Position numbers and translations under genes: made by a program. The notes below the pieces were generated by a model. The model did no database searches and was not told the origin of the DNA. It was given only the letters and a program-made list of their open reading frames with translations. Below are positions 20,844-33,257 of a stretch of DNA of 64,000 bases, one piece after another; the first letter of the stretch is position 1, and each line of letters starts with the position of its first letter. Origin of the DNA: Auricularia sp. M13. Its lineage: Eukaryota > Basidiomycota > Agaricomycetes > Auriculariales > Auriculariaceae. The stretch is from NCBI GenBank assembly GCA_037042915.1, contig CM073195.1, positions 1,984,001 through 2,048,000 of the forward strand, read 5' to 3'.

Positions 20844-23800
20844 TCACAGCGAATCGCGCACAGGATCAAACTTGAGCCGTCTGCGCACCTGGCCCTCATC
20901 CTTCTCCTTATCCTTCGCCGCACCGCCATTCGCCCCAGACCCCCGCCGCTCAGCCTCAGCACTCGCACCGCTCCCGCTCGCCTCGCTCGCTGCATCATCA
21001 ATGAGCACCGCGACGACCTCCTCGGGAATCTCGGGCACCGCGGGCGGCTCGTACTGCGCGCGCAGCCACGCCTCGTGCCGCGCCTGCGCGAGCGACAGGC
21101 CCTCGAGCACTTCCGTCGACGCGTCGTTCGGCGGCGCGGGTGCGGGTGCGGTGCGCTGGGAGAGTTGGGTGGGAGGATGGGTGCGCTGGATCGGTTGCGC
21201 GGGAGGATGGGCGCGCTGGATGGGTTGGGCGCGCTGGACGGGCGGCGGAGGAGAGGGACGGCGGGTCGGTGGCGGCTTGCGGCGGGCGGGTTGCGTTGGC
21301 GAGGCCCCACGACGAGCAGACAGCGGCGGCGATGGCTGGCGCGGAGGGCTCGCATCGGGTGACGCACGGCGCCGCGGCGAATCGGCATCGCGCGGGGGCG
21401 AGCGGCGCACAGACGCCGGCGACGCGCTGCGCTGCCGGCGCGAGTCGTCGCCCCGGCGGCGGCGCACTCCGTCCTCGCGCATACGCACGTCGTCGTCTTC
21501 GCGGCGCATACGCACGTCGTCGTCTTCGCGGCGCATACGCACGTCGTCGTCTTCGCGGCGCATACGCACGTCATCGTCTTCGCGGCGAATACGCACATCG
21601 TCCTCTTCGCGGCGCCGACGGCCCCCGTCGTCCGCCCGCCGCGGCGAACGGTCCTCGCGATGGCGCGACGGGTCCCTCTGCCGGCGGCGGCCCTGATACT
21701 CATCGCGCCGGCTGGAGCGTGGCGGGGTGTCGCGGTGTCGCGGGGGCGAGTCGGCGCGCCTGTCTCGAGAAGGCGGTGGGGGGTCGACGCGCATGCGGGA
21801 CGACGACGACGGTGAGTCGACGCGCCCTCGTGAGCGTGGCGGCGGCGAGTCGATGCGCCCTCGCGAGCGTGGCGGCGGCGGCGAGTCGTATCGTCCACGC
21901 GAGAGAGGCGGCGATCCACGTGAGCGCGACGGAGGCGGTAGCGAGTCGTCGCGCCCACGAGAGCGCGGTGGCGGCGAGTCAATGCGGCGTCGAGCGTTGG
22001 TCGGAGGAGAGTCATGGCGCCCATGTGAGGAGCGCGGCGGGGGCGAGGCATAGCGCCTGCTCGAGCGCGGCGAGTCTTCCCGCCGGCGCGGGCGGGGCGA
22101 ATCGTCGCGTCTGCGCGAGACGGGCAGCGACCGATCGTCGTCGCTGCGTCTGCGCGCCGCCGGCGACGCAGCCCGGATACGCGTGCGAGGCGGCGACGCA
22201 TCCCTCACGCGGGGCGGCGAATAGGAGCCGGCACGTCCATCCCTGCGCGGCGAATCGTCGTCGCGCGCGCGCCGTCCATCGCGGTCGCGCCGATCCCTTC
22301 CATCGCGTCCATCTCCATCCACACCATCCACCTTATCGCGTCCCTGCCTGGGCGCATCCTCCACCTCCACCTCCCCCACACCCGCCTGCGCGCGTCGCAC
22401 AGCGTCCAGATCAATGCGCGGCAACGCCGTGTCCGCCGCCGGCCGCCCGGGCGCATGCGGGAACGCGCCCGGCGGGAACGGAAACGTGTACGACGGCGGC
22501 TGCGGCTGCCTCGCACTCCCGCCGTGCAGAGTGCTCGCCTGCTGTTGTTGAGGTGGAGGAGGATAGGCGGCGAACGGCTGCCCAACGCCCGCCGCGAACG
22601 GTTGCGCGACGCCGGCAAAGGGCTGCTGCTGCCCGACGGAGAACGGCTGCTGCATCATACCTGGCGCTGGAGCGAACGGCTGCTGGGGGGCACCAGCACC
22701 GAATTGCTGCTGAGCGAACGGTTGTTGACCAACACCAGCGCCAGCGTTAGGGAAAGCCGGCTGGTGCTGGTCGAACGGCACCAACCCGCTCGGCGGCGGG
22801 AACGGGTGGAACATATTGGCCGCGGGCACCTGCGCCTGGGTGTTGGGGGGATGCGCTGATGTGGATGAGGATGCGGCGGCGGTGGTGGTGGGAGGATGCG
22901 CGGCGGCCTTCTCGGCCTGCGCCGCCTTGCGCTTGTTGGCCGGTTTCTCGGTGTGCGGGCGCGAGAGGAGGTTGTTCGTGTATAAGAACTGTGAGGAGAA
23001 AACAGAAATGATGAGCGTCGGTTAGCATGTAGGCGAGGACGCGGGGAGGGATCAGGGCGAGTACGAGTAAAAGGAAAGGAAAGGAAGGACAAGGCCGCGC
23101 GAACACCGACACCGACACCGACGAGAGCAGAGCGCGGACGGCGATGCGATGGCTCCCGCGCCCCGGTCGCGGCAGGAGCTGTCGCTCGCACGGTCTTCCG
23201 GAAAGATGCTCCTCGTCGTCGGCGCGGAGCGCCCGCCGTGAGACAGTCAAATCTCTTGCACGAACGGACTCGACGACGGCCGGCAAAGACCAGGAGCACG
23301 GTGGTGGAGAAAGGTAGCTTTCGAGTACGGGGCAGACAGGGTAAGCGCGCGGACGGGACAGTGTGCGTGTTCAGACGAAACGCGAACAGCTTGCCGCCGC
23401 CGCCGCCCGCGGAGGAATGAGATGTGGGGACCAGGACGAGCGCGCAGACGCCGCAGGACAGAACGAGGACGAGGACGAGGACGATGTCAACGGGAACCAG
23501 GCACGCGCGATACTGTCCTCGACGCCGCGCCGCATCATCCTGGGCTGCGCGGACCGTCGAGAGACAGCCATATTCTCTCTCGCATGCCGGAGAGGGCAAG
23601 GACGATAATGAGCGCGCGACTGTGTAGGCAAACGGGAAGAACACGGTAGAAGGGCGAGGGCAGACAGGGTAAGAGCGAGGACGGGACAATACGCGTGTTC
23701 AGCCGAGCGACGCGCGATGACGCCTCGCAGTCGGGACGCCGGGCGGCAGAGGTGGACCGACTCGCCACCCGACGCGGATAGAATGGCGCGAACGAAGGGA

Positions 23801-25889
23801 AGGCAAAAGAATAAGAACGCAGATAGGAGAGACTGGGCGAGGCAGAGGCAGGGGAGCGGGGAAGTTTGGCGCCGACGAAGGCATAAGGCATACGCGCGCG
23901 GGTCCAGGGCGCAGCGAAACAGTCCTGGATGACTGGAAGGCGCGACGGACCAGCTGGTGCGTAGACGCAACGAGCTCGGATCGCCGCCCGACTCGCGCGC
24001 GGGGGCGCATCGACTCTCCGCCGCCGTTCTCGTGGACACGACGACAGCATGCGCGTGGGTGCAGCAGCGACAATGATAAGAAGGCGCAAGGGATAAGATA
24101 GGGACGAGAGCTCGGATGGCAGAAACTGGCAAAGGAGCAAGGAAGGAATGGCAAAAAAGGCGAAAGGCGAAAGAGCGCCTGAACCGCAGACGAGAACAAG
24201 GAAGAAAGGAACGGTCGGCGACAGGGCAAGCAGGATGAGGAGGACAAGGGGGACAGGGAGCGCGCGGCCTTGACCCGCGCACGAAGGAGCGCGCGACCTT
24301 GACCCGCGCACGAGCAACAGGATGTGCACGTCGGACACGCGCGCCTCGCAGACCGGGATGTGCTGCGCGTAGTCGGACAGGGCGAGGGGCGAGGGGCAAG
24401 GGTGACGTTGAAGCCCATCCGAGCGTGCGCGACCTGGGAAGAAGGGGCAGCCAGAGCGCGACGCAATGAAGAGGGGCGCCGGTTCGATGACTGAAGCCGG
24501 GAAGAGAGCGCGGTCGGCGGAGAATGGGGACAGGACAGGACAGCGAAGACGCGGAACATGGGAACGCAATACGCACCATGCCAAAGTCGGTGCTCTTCTC
24601 CTTCGGCGGCGCCCTGCAAGAGTAAACCCAGGTCAGCAGACTGAGGGAGCATACACGCGCGCGAAGCCGGGCGGGCGTAGTACATGGGACCAGTGCCCAG
24701 TGCCCAGTGCCCAGTGCCCGATGCGGGCTGCCTTCTCGACGCCCGGGAGCGACGGAAGAACAGCTCGGCCGCGCAGAGTGGAGGCGGGCAGTACCGTACG
24801 CACTTTTTGGACGGGTAGATGGCAAAGACGCCGCCCCAGCACTTGGCGAGCACGGGCGGCTTGATCTCCGGGTTGGCGACGAACGCGTTGTCGAGGAAGA
24901 TCAGACTGTACTTGAGGCAGAAGCTGCGCCCTCATCAGCCTCAGCCCTCACACTCGCACCAACGCAAGCAGATACGCACTGTCCGACCTCGCTGACGCGC
25001 AAGTCCTCAAAGACAAAGTAGAGCGCGACCTTGCCGACGGGCTCGTGGTACGCCTGGCACTCGCGCGCGCGCAGGTCGCGCATCCCGCTCAGCGCGAACG
25101 CCATCTCGCACTCCGGGCCGAGCGGGCGCGTCGGGCGGCGCGGCAGCGTCGGCGGCGGGTACGCGAACTCGGACGCCAGGTCCGGCTGCGGCGGCGCGCT
25201 GCTCGGGAGCAGCGGCGACGGCGTCACTCGGCCTCTATGCGCGGGGTTGCCGTCAGTATATATGCAGCACAGTGCGTGTCAGCTTACGAGGCAAAGCGCG
25301 TCGTGTCGCCGTCGCGCTCGTAGTCGCGGTTGTACGGGTACAAGCCGGCCTTGCATATCAGCTGGCCGTTGAACGCCGTCAGCTCTCTTCAAATACAGCT
25401 TATGGTGAATATATGCAGCAAGAGGGGAAGACAGAGGACAGACTTTGTGTCCGGGTCGGGCTCGATCTCGACCCTGTTGCCGCCCTGGGCGTCGCACGCG
25501 AACAGGCGCGCGCGCACGACGGGCCGCGGGTCGAGCGCGCGCGCGTCCACCGTGCCCTTGCCCATGATGGAGCTCATTCTGCACCACACAGGGCGAATCA
25601 GTTACCGCCGCGCTGGCGCTATCGATCATCACGCGAAACGCACTTGCGCGCAAAGTCGGCCTTCTGCACTTCTTCCAGCTCCGCCCTGCAGTTTACAGTG
25701 TGAGTAAAGGACAAGGAGAAGGGGACGGGTGAAGGAGACGGACGTGAGGTACTGCCCGGCGAGCGCGCCGACGGGACACAACCACGGGGCGCACGGCTCG
25801 TCGGGGACGGGGCGCCCGGGCGGCACCGCGCGCTGCTGGCCGCGCGCGTGCAGGTGCGAGACGGCGTGCTGCCGCGGCGGGGCGGCCAT
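20844..25889 (-). CDS. Velvet-domain regulator with long Arg/Asp/Ser-rich tail (velvet 1)
   Basis: Velvet proteins are fungal DNA-binding regulators of development and secondary metabolism with an NF-kappaB-like fold. Spliced by comparison with the second velvet gene, the order is: Pro-rich start at 25889; ELEEVQKADFARK joined by a phase-2 intron to MGKGTVDARALDPRPVVRA; FNGQLICKAGLYPYNRDYE; VALYFVFEDLRV; FCLKYSLIFLDNAF; CWGGVFAIYPSKK; then APPKEKSTDFGM. After a 1,588-bp intron (22989-24576) frame resumes with FLYTNNLLSRP and a tail of about 700 residues. The tail has a Gln/Pro/Phe-rich part, then RD/RS/SPPR repeats and five tandem nine-residue units near REDDDVRMR. Total about 950-1,000 residues. 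Intron phases match at each join. The tail resembles splicing-factor RS/RD domains in composition only. The velvet call is firm; the single-gene link across the large intron is likely but unproven. Confidence 0.75.
21478..21612. repeat. 27-bp coding minisatellite, five copies
   Basis: Five head-to-tail 27-bp units inside the velvet-1 tail. The first three are identical, the fourth has one change and the fifth a few. Each codes for nine residues of the acidic/basic RREDDDVRM type on the minus strand. Confidence 0.9.
22989..24576 (-). other. Unusually long (1,588-bp) intron in velvet 1
   Basis: The donor gtgcgt follows the codon for Met in KSTDFGM, and the acceptor ctcacag precedes TTC of FLYTNN; phases agree (0/0). 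Most introns here are 45-65 bp. The interior is strongly purine-biased on the plus strand. It carries imperfect repeats: about 50 bp at 23325-23375 recurs at 23650-23705 (shared cagacagggtaag...gtgttcag), and gcgcgaccttgacccgcgcacga recurs in variant form near 24275-24310. Long open frames on the minus strand here reflect the base bias and show no domain. Confidence 0.6.
24691..24718. repeat. 7-bp tandem repeat (cagtgcc x4)
   Basis: Four exact copies within the intron between the YPSKK and APPKEK exons of velvet 1. Confidence 0.9.
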
Positions 25890-28800
25890 CCGGTCAGGAG
25901 GAAAGGAGGAAAGGACAGGAGGAAGAGAGACGGAGACGGAGACAAATGCCGGACTCGTGCGCCATCCCGCTGGCACGCTCAGATCCGGGACTTGTCGTGC
26001 GCGCAATACACCGCTTGCGCCAGCCGCGCGGGCGCGTGACCCACCTCAGGCTGCCGCTCAACCTGGGATGCCCTTGCGCTGCGTGCCTGGCGCCGCCGTC
26101 TTCCGCCGACGCCGACGCCGCCGACGCCGCTGCCGCTGCCGAGAACTCAATAACACGGCGCCGGCCGTCTGGCGCGCCGAACCTCGCTTCCGCCTTCCTC
26201 CGTTCCACTCCCTCCCAGCAACGAGGGTCGCACGCACCGCCTGTCCTTGTCAGCCCGCTGATGCCTCCCACTCCCAGACCGATGGAGCGGCTGCGTTTCA
26301 GCCACCCACCGGCGCAAATGGTTGTATGCAATCTTGGCGTGGGAGCGCTAGCGCTGATCCCGCCAACACGTCAACGCCACGCCGCCGGTGCTCCGCCACA
26401 CTAACTCCCCCTGTTACACTTACAGTGACGGGAATTGTGTTGCGCGCAGTCGAGTCGGTGTCGTCATCGCCGACGTCTGCTGCGTGCTCTTCGAGCTCAT
26501 TTTATTTCTATCAGGCGCTCTCCCATCCGCACTCGACTGCCGCTGAGCGCTGAGCCTGAACCTCCCCTCCGGCGCAGGCAGTGCATCACATCCCAGTCGA
26601 GTCGAGTCGACTCATTCCCGTTCCCGCGCCCTCTCACTCCATTCCCGCCCGCTCACTTCATCCCCGCCCACTCTCAAATCATCCCCGCCCCCTCTCAGTT
26701 CAGTTCCGCCCACTACAGTATCGTAAACCCTACCCCTTACCAGATTCAGCGAGGCCGTGCACACCGAGGCCGTGCACGTCGTGCTTAAAATCAAGTCCAG
26801 TACGTATACACCACACGCATGGCGCACCTCACATCTCTCAACTGAATTGCACGAGCGCTGAGCGCTCAGGGAGGAGTGCGCAGTACAGTACGCCGTCGCG
26901 GTGCACTGCGCATCAGAACTGTCTAACAGTCAACTAGTATGTTGGGCCCCTATCTGTTCTGCCTTCCTGCGCCATCCGGCCGTCACGTCGCTCTGGACTG
27001 GACGCTTTCTCACCCTACGCTACATACTGTAGCTGCTTGATACCGACGCTACAGTACTCTCTCGTTTTATTTTCCTGTCATTGGGAATTTGACGGCCTGA
27101 TTACGTCCATTAGGTTGGCCATTTAATGATCCCGCTGTAAATATCTGGTTGACCTGTATATATCAGTGTGAGCACGTTTCCGCTGTATTCGCACATGATC
27201 CGCTGTATTCATTTGGGTCCGGATGGTTCCGGCCATGACCTCCCGAACGCCCGTCTCGTCAGCGTCTCGTCCATGTTGCAGGCTCAGATGGTTAATTAAA
27301 ATTCTGAGGGGCATGTGGAGGAGCAATGAGATGCAGTGAGGGATGAACATGGTCAATTTCATGCAGAACCTGCTGCCTGAGTCGCTTGGCAAGCAATGAC
27401 TGAGCCTGAGGCTGACTGTAGTCGTGATATTGGAAGGGAGATGCTCTGGGTAGTTTTCATTGTTAATACTTTAGTCCCTGAGGAGCTTAGATCTCTATCG
27501 TGGTTCTCAAGAGGCCTTGTAGAGGCTTTGCCTCGTCATGGGATGTGAATAAATTTCGGCTTGCGGTGTGGGGTCTTTCTAGCCTTTCTGAGATTCATTA
27601 CAAGAGCTGAGACGTACTCCTGAGCTTTCAAGGAAGCTGGAGCCTCACAGACGGCCGCGGATCAAGGGTCGGCGATAAGCTCGGACATATCCAAGTTATC
27701 TCCGCGCCGGATTGCACTTGCTCCTAGACACCAGTCAGACACGATGCTGGCCTGAGAGCATGGCCATTACGTGCACAGAGTGGAGTGGAAGCCTCCCATG
27801 CCGTAAGAAGCACAATAGGAGGTGGTCCCTGCAGAAGGTGAAACATACAGCGGTATCGGAGCTGATATACAGCGGTGTTTGACGCGATAGATACAGGATT
27901 CGGATTTACATACAGCGGTTTATTATTTGGCCACTCTGTAAGCCATAGCCTGATCACCGATCTGGTGTTTACCTATATCCGCGGGCTCTCACTCTCCCTG
28001 GCGGCGCAGCAATTCAGTTCTGTATTTACATTCTGTAAACATCGGGAGTTGTACTGTACTGTAATCTGAATCTCACGCCGGCTCAGGCTGGCGCGGCTCG
28101 CGGGTTATGTATCGATCCTGAATGCAGGAGTCTCGACGGCGTCTCAGTCGTCTTTCCCTCGCCCGAGCGCTGAACAAGTAGACTCGGAGTTCGCTGGAAC
28201 CACTCCTCCATGGTTGGACGTTGGACATCTCACTTCACGCAGTAGATACTTTCTGCATTCAATTGCTCGCCGTCGACGGTCCCAGCTTTCACTCTCCGGG
28301 ACCCGGCCGTTCCTATGGCGCATCGCCTTTGGTTGTCCGTCTCACTCAGGCTTCACGCAGTAGAGTAGATACTGTATATATGCATCGCTCGCACATTGGG
28401 TGGGTGGCTTAGTACCTGTCACCGCGACCGGCCGCCTAGCTACTCTACTAGACTCTAGACTGTCACTTTTAGCTCGCGATCCTGCCAGTGCCCCGTTCAC
28501 AAGCCGTTCGAATACAGTAAACAAAACAGTGATGTACAGTATTTTTTGGCGCCTGCGGTCACACGCACACACACACAGTACCGAGTCCCAGGCTCACCGC
28601 CGTTTCCTTCCCTCGGTCTGGTTATTTCCCAAATAATCAAGATGTCGAGCCTGATATGCCCGCTCGGTAGTTCGGACGACCCACAGCTCGGTCTTATTTC
28701 CTCGATTCATTCGGAACGAATTGCTCTCAGCCATCCGCGCTGCGCAATACACCTGGCCGGCCCATCGACACTGGCTGGCCCGTCTCTCAGGCTCGCACAC

Positions 28801-29408
28801 TGACCTTGCAAGAGATACACTGTAGTACTTACTAATGCCCGGGCTATCGCTCTCCACTGAACTTATCTACTGTACTGCACTGGCACTAACTGCACCTCCC
28901 GCTCCACGGGCTGGCAGCTGGGCGTCGGGAGAACTCGACCGTCTCTGACGCAGATTTCCGCTCTCTCCATCGCGAGGTTTTGAACCCTGGACATTGACTC
29001 GGATGCCAGCGCGGATATCGGCTGCTCCTGGCCTGTAGAATCCTCGGAGGCTGCTAGGTATATTCTACAGGTACCATCTTCTCGAGGTGGGAATGTCACC
29101 TCGGCGCCGTTTCTACGGAACTACCATACTGTATGGAGTGTACTTTTAAAGTTCAGGACTGACATTGACAACGGCAGCTACAGTAACTTGTCGCTTTTCC
29201 CTCTGTGCGCATGTCACGTCCATCGACTTCAAGTTCATACTACACCGCCAAACGAAGCCAGTGCTGAACCGTCCCGCAAAGCGACGTGTTCCCTTACCGA
29301 TCCTCTGTGCAGATGACGAGCGCATGGTTCGACAGAGAACCGCCCACCGGCAAACACACTGGAATACAACGACAACACGTACAGATGATGGACAGCATTC
29401 GAGAAGAC
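25890..29408. other. 3.5-kb gene-poor region upstream of velvet 1
   Basis: No gene is supported. From 25890 to 26440 the minus strand is open in GC-rich sequence (to about 26331) and could hold 5' UTR or an upstream exon of velvet 1. From 26430 to 29400 frames are short and composition is mixed, with several tacagta/tactgta words. A candidate MITE with TGGCCA...CCGCTGTA ends lies at 27116-27933. Long 5' intergenic regions are common for developmental regulators, so much of this may be control sequence. Confidence 0.5.
27116..27933. mobile_element. Candidate MITE with subterminal CCGCTGTA motifs
   Basis: The ends 27116-27138 and 27911-27933 are imperfect inverted repeats (tggccatttaatgatc then cgctgta, against the reverse of tacagcggtttattattt then ggcca). 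Two more CCGCTGTAT copies lie just inside the left end (about 27180, 27200), and two TACAGCGG copies just inside the right end (about 27847, 27869), all pointing inward. No target duplication was found and no coding frame is present, so the element is old or the ends are misplaced. Confidence 0.45.
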
Positions 29409-31175
29409 TTACTGATACAGCACAATCTCTGAGAAATTGGTGTACAGCGCAGCGACCTCAGGCCCGGCGAAGCGTTCCCGGAAGGCAACGCCATGCATGA
29501 CCAGGACCGGCTTTCCCTCGACGGCGCGATACAGCACGTCGCGGAAGAAGCGCAAGATATCTGCCGCAGAGATAGCGGTGCGTGCCGGCCGGGGGTCGAC
29601 AAAGAGCTCGCAGTCTCGGATGGGCGCGCGCGCGTCGAATGCGAGCGTCGCCAGCGCCGGGAAGGCCCACTCTTTGTGCGTCTTTGCGTATAGATCGAAT
29701 ATGTGCACGTGCGGCGCGTCGTGGCGTTTGCCCGCGATGAAGATGGAGAGGGAGCGTAGTGACGGGAGACATTGGTCAGAGAGCGCCTCGGCGTCGCCCA
29801 CGGCGATGCACTCGGACATGCAGAGCGACGTGAACTGCCAGGACGACAGCCACGCCTTCCGCAGCGCGTAGTCGAGCGTCACGACGGTCAGCCGCGACAT
29901 GGTGTGCTGCCTGTCGTCCTGGTCGCGGAGGACGATGGCGTTCTCCGGCCGCGCGCCGCCCGCGCGGAGGAAACAGAGGTGCTTGATGCCCTTGAGCTCC
30001 TTGTTGAGGAAGCCCGCGGTCGACGTCGTCGCCCCGCGCACGTGGACGTCGGCCACGGCGAGGATGTCGAACGCGCGCAGCGTCTGCGCCGCGCCGTCCG
30101 TGCCGAGCTCGGGGACGTTCAGCGCGCGCAGTCCGCGCAGGCCGGCGACGGGGCCGGTGGTCGGCGCGCAGCGCAGCGGGCCGTCCAGACGCACGCTCGC
30201 GAGCCGCGGACACAGCTTGAAAAGGTTGCATGCGTCGTCCGCCGAGAGACCGTGCGGATGGTGCAAAATGTGGAGCGTCGTGACGCTTGCCAATCCCGGG
30301 CAGCTCGGCGGCAGCTGGGCCAGAAAGGTCATCGCCAGTGTGGTGAGCGCCGGAGCCCGGCCTCCGAGAAAGTTACTTCGGAGTTGGATTCGTCTGGCAG
30401 AATAAAGACGCAGGTCCTGGAGATGTGGGGCGCGCATGGAAAGGAGAAGTCGTTCCTGCTCCTCCTCGTAATCACTGTTGTACCTTAGAATGAGCACCTT
30501 CATATGGTGCATATGGTCCGTCAAGATGGTGATCGCGCGTTCTTGCAAGTCCACGGGCATGTCGCGCAGGTCCAAATCGACATGCATAGGCGTGGCGCTG
30601 GTCCGCAGGACGATAGTAGCCAGTTCGTCGAGTTCTCCCATAGATGGAGAGTAAATAGTGGACCACAGCCGCGGCGTTGACAGGGCAAGAGCCCTCCATC
30701 GACGACACACAGAGCTGGCTATAGTCAAGTCAGCGAAGCAGGAGTGAATAATGCCGGTCGTTCGAGGCAAGTAAAGCATGATCATGCGCAAGACATCTGC
30801 GGGGATTCGGTCAACGGCTGGCGACGTGATCACATGAAGCTTGGCTGGCCGCGAGCGTATTATCTTCACAGGTGATCTGACTTCCACAGCCGTTGTGTCG
30901 GATGGTGTCTGGACTTCCAGGCTCCCAGAGCTGGAGGTCGAACTCAACGACGAGCCGAATCGGCGGCGGATATCAGCAATAGCATCCCGCACAGCAGCTT
31001 CAATCTCGCGCAATATTGGCTCAGGATCTGATTCGCTAGAATGTCTGTCTAAGCGCGCTGATAGCTGGTGCAATCGTGCTCACACTGGTGTACGGTCCAG
31101 GACACATTGGAGGGTCACCGCAATGATCGTAGCCAGCCCTTGACGCTCCCTGAAGAGTAAATGAGGCTTGCCCAT
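29409..31175 (-). CDS. F-box protein (554-residue class)
   Basis: F-box proteins recruit targets to SCF ubiquitin ligases. The long exon 29409-31078 lacks an early ATG. An upstream exon 31145-31175 with the ATG at 31175, joined through a 66-bp intron (31079-31144), keeps the frame (FRE-P-RLHQLSAR). A short coiled-coil-like segment (REIEAAVRDAIADIRRRF) is followed by the F-box: IPADVLRMIMLYLPRTTG...ASSVCRRWRALALSTPRLWSTI. The rest has irregular leucine-rich pattern typical of basidiomycete F-box proteins (repeated PxLxxLxL), ending in FSEIVLYQ. It is divergent from the next F-box gene, with about 200 bp between the starts, so they may share a promoter. Sequence similarity between the two is confined to the F-box. 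Confidence 0.85.
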
Positions 31176-31382
31176 TGCGCTGCGGATGTGGACGACCACA
31201 GCCCCTTTGTGGCGGTTGCCAGGGGAATTTGGCCGCGAGGTGGCACGTTCGGGTTTAACGGACAAGGTTCGTTCTCCGTCTTAACCATGCATCCGGATCC
31301 GCGTCGGACCTCGGAGACAAAATTCTTCCTTTCGCGCCACAAACTCGAAGCGCCTGTTTCGACGACTAGGTTGCACTGCACG

Positions 31383-33043
31383 ATGTCTCCAAGCAATAGC
31401 CACTTCTTCCAGACTGAAGGCGCGCAGGCGCTGCAAGATCAGATAGAAGCAGTAGCATTCCACTGGATCAAAGCCTGGCGCAGGTACGTCCAAAGTTTTC
31501 TATGCTCGGAAAATGTCTGACCATGGCCTTCGATAGCCACACATCTGTACCCAGCGAACTTGCCGTATTTCACACTCTTACCAATGCCGCGCTTGTGCGC
31601 GCCGCCGAGAAGTGGAATCACCTGCGGAACTCGCTCCGTGGGCTGCCAGCAGAGGTCCTGGAGCACTGTTGGTCTTTCCTGGACACACCTGATCTCGTAT
31701 GCGCTGCCGGAGTGTGCAAGGCTTGGAAGAACGCCATTTATAACTCGCCAGCGCTGTGGACCGACATTACCTTCTACGGCTCCGCTTCGTGCACCTACGA
31801 GCAACTTCTTGCTCTTCTCGGCCTCTCGAAGGAAAGGCTGATCCGCGTTTCCATTTCAACTGGCGCTGTTTCTGTCATCGAACATGAAAGGATCTCTGAC
31901 GCTCTACGACCTCACGCCCCTCGGCTTTACCAGCTGGAATTCCACGACAGGCGTGCAGAAGGCCGGGCTCATGACTGGCATGGGTCGACAATCCGCTTTT
32001 TCGATTTCGACGCTCCGGAGCTACGATCATTGACATCCAAGAGTTCTAATGTGCAGTTAGCTTTCCAATTTGACACGCGTTGCCCGAAATTGCGGTCCCT
32101 TTCTCTATCTAGCCTTTGGCGTATGTGGTCTTCACCTGCCAACGTGACGTCTTTGGAATTCGAACATGGCTGGAACGGCTTTGAATGGTTGTACCAGACC
32201 TTCCCCCGCCTTGTTCGCCTCAAAGTCTCCTGCCCCAAATCACGTATCGAACTCGATTTGCCGAAAGGGGCTATTCCGGACACTCTACAGCAGGTTATTC
32301 TCCACGGCTTCGACGTATCCTACGAAGATCTCAGCGACTTCGGCTTCACCGCCGTGCGCGAGCTCGAATACCACGGGAAAAATCTGGACCCCACGCTCGA
32401 ACTCTTTGCGCGGCTGGGCGGTATACCTCGCAGGGCCGAAATCACCGCTACACGCCAGACCATCCTCGCCGATGCGCTGGTCGCGAGTGGACAACCTGCA
32501 AGGACCTTCCTCATCTCGTTCCCAATCTACATACCGGGCGATTACACGCGTATTCTCGACCTCGAGTCCGTCAGAGAAAAGATCACGAGCCTCGCAATCT
32601 TTCCCGGCGGACTCTGGTTCCAGCAGGAGCAGCGTTTTATCCTACCCCAGCACGAGTTTCCCGCGCTGCAGACCCTCGAGCTCGTACTCTCAGCCGCCAG
32701 TGGTGAGCCATCGTCGCATGCGCTGCTCAATCTCGATGTCATGCCGCGCGCGGGCTGTCTGCACGCACCGGCCCTCCGCCGCCTCGTCATTTCACGGTCG
32801 ACGGATGAATTGGAAGAAGACTGCCGGTACTACCTCGAGCCCATCCACCCGCTGGCCATCGTGGTGTTCATTGTGCGGCACATGGAGCTTGCACCGGGCA
32901 GGCAGGTCGAGGAACTTGCTCTGGACGGCGATTACGGAGTCCAGCTCTGCGAGATGGACGAATATAATGACTCTCTGGATATCTTGAAAAGCCACGTGGG
33001 GTCGATTTCTTATTGGTTCAAGCAGGCGAGTCCAGTGGATTAG
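31383..33043 (+). CDS. F-box protein
   Basis: Two exons: 31383-31483 and 31537-33043. The 53-bp intron joins W-R to S-HTSVPSELAVF in frame. The N-terminal exon (SPSNSHFFQTEGAQALQDQI) is helical; the F-box follows: LRGLPAEVLEHCWSFLDTPD...AAGVCKAWKNAIYNSPALWTDI. The remaining 400 or so residues show weak leucine-rich patterns (PKLRSLSLSSL, FPRLVRLKVS, FPALQTLELVL) and no other domain. It probably acts as a substrate receptor of an SCF complex; its target is unknown. It forms a head-to-head pair with the F-box gene at 29409-31175. Confidence 0.88.
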
Positions 33044-33257
33044 TCGGGGATTGTAGCGCATGGCATGTTCTGCTGACGGTGTAAAATATCGAGATCCCGC
33101 TTTCGCTTTTGAGATTTCCAGTGTTTTGAATTACCTGACAATATTTGTATACTGCGCGAAACTTTTCAACTCATACTTTCGTGCGAAACTCACCGCCCAT
33201 CACCGATCCCGCGGAGCTCGGCGTTCTGCAGCCGAGCCTGGTTGACACCCAACCGCG

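Noticed and set aside
21140-22750. Long plus-strand frame (536 codons) opposite the velvet-1 tail
   Set aside because: It mirrors GC-rich repeat codons of the minus-strand gene and has an Arg/Ala-only composition; a shadow frame.
23371-24825. 484-codon minus-strand frame inside the large intron
   Set aside because: Composition bias of a pyrimidine-rich strand; no domain, and it runs through the well-supported APPKEK exon in another frame.
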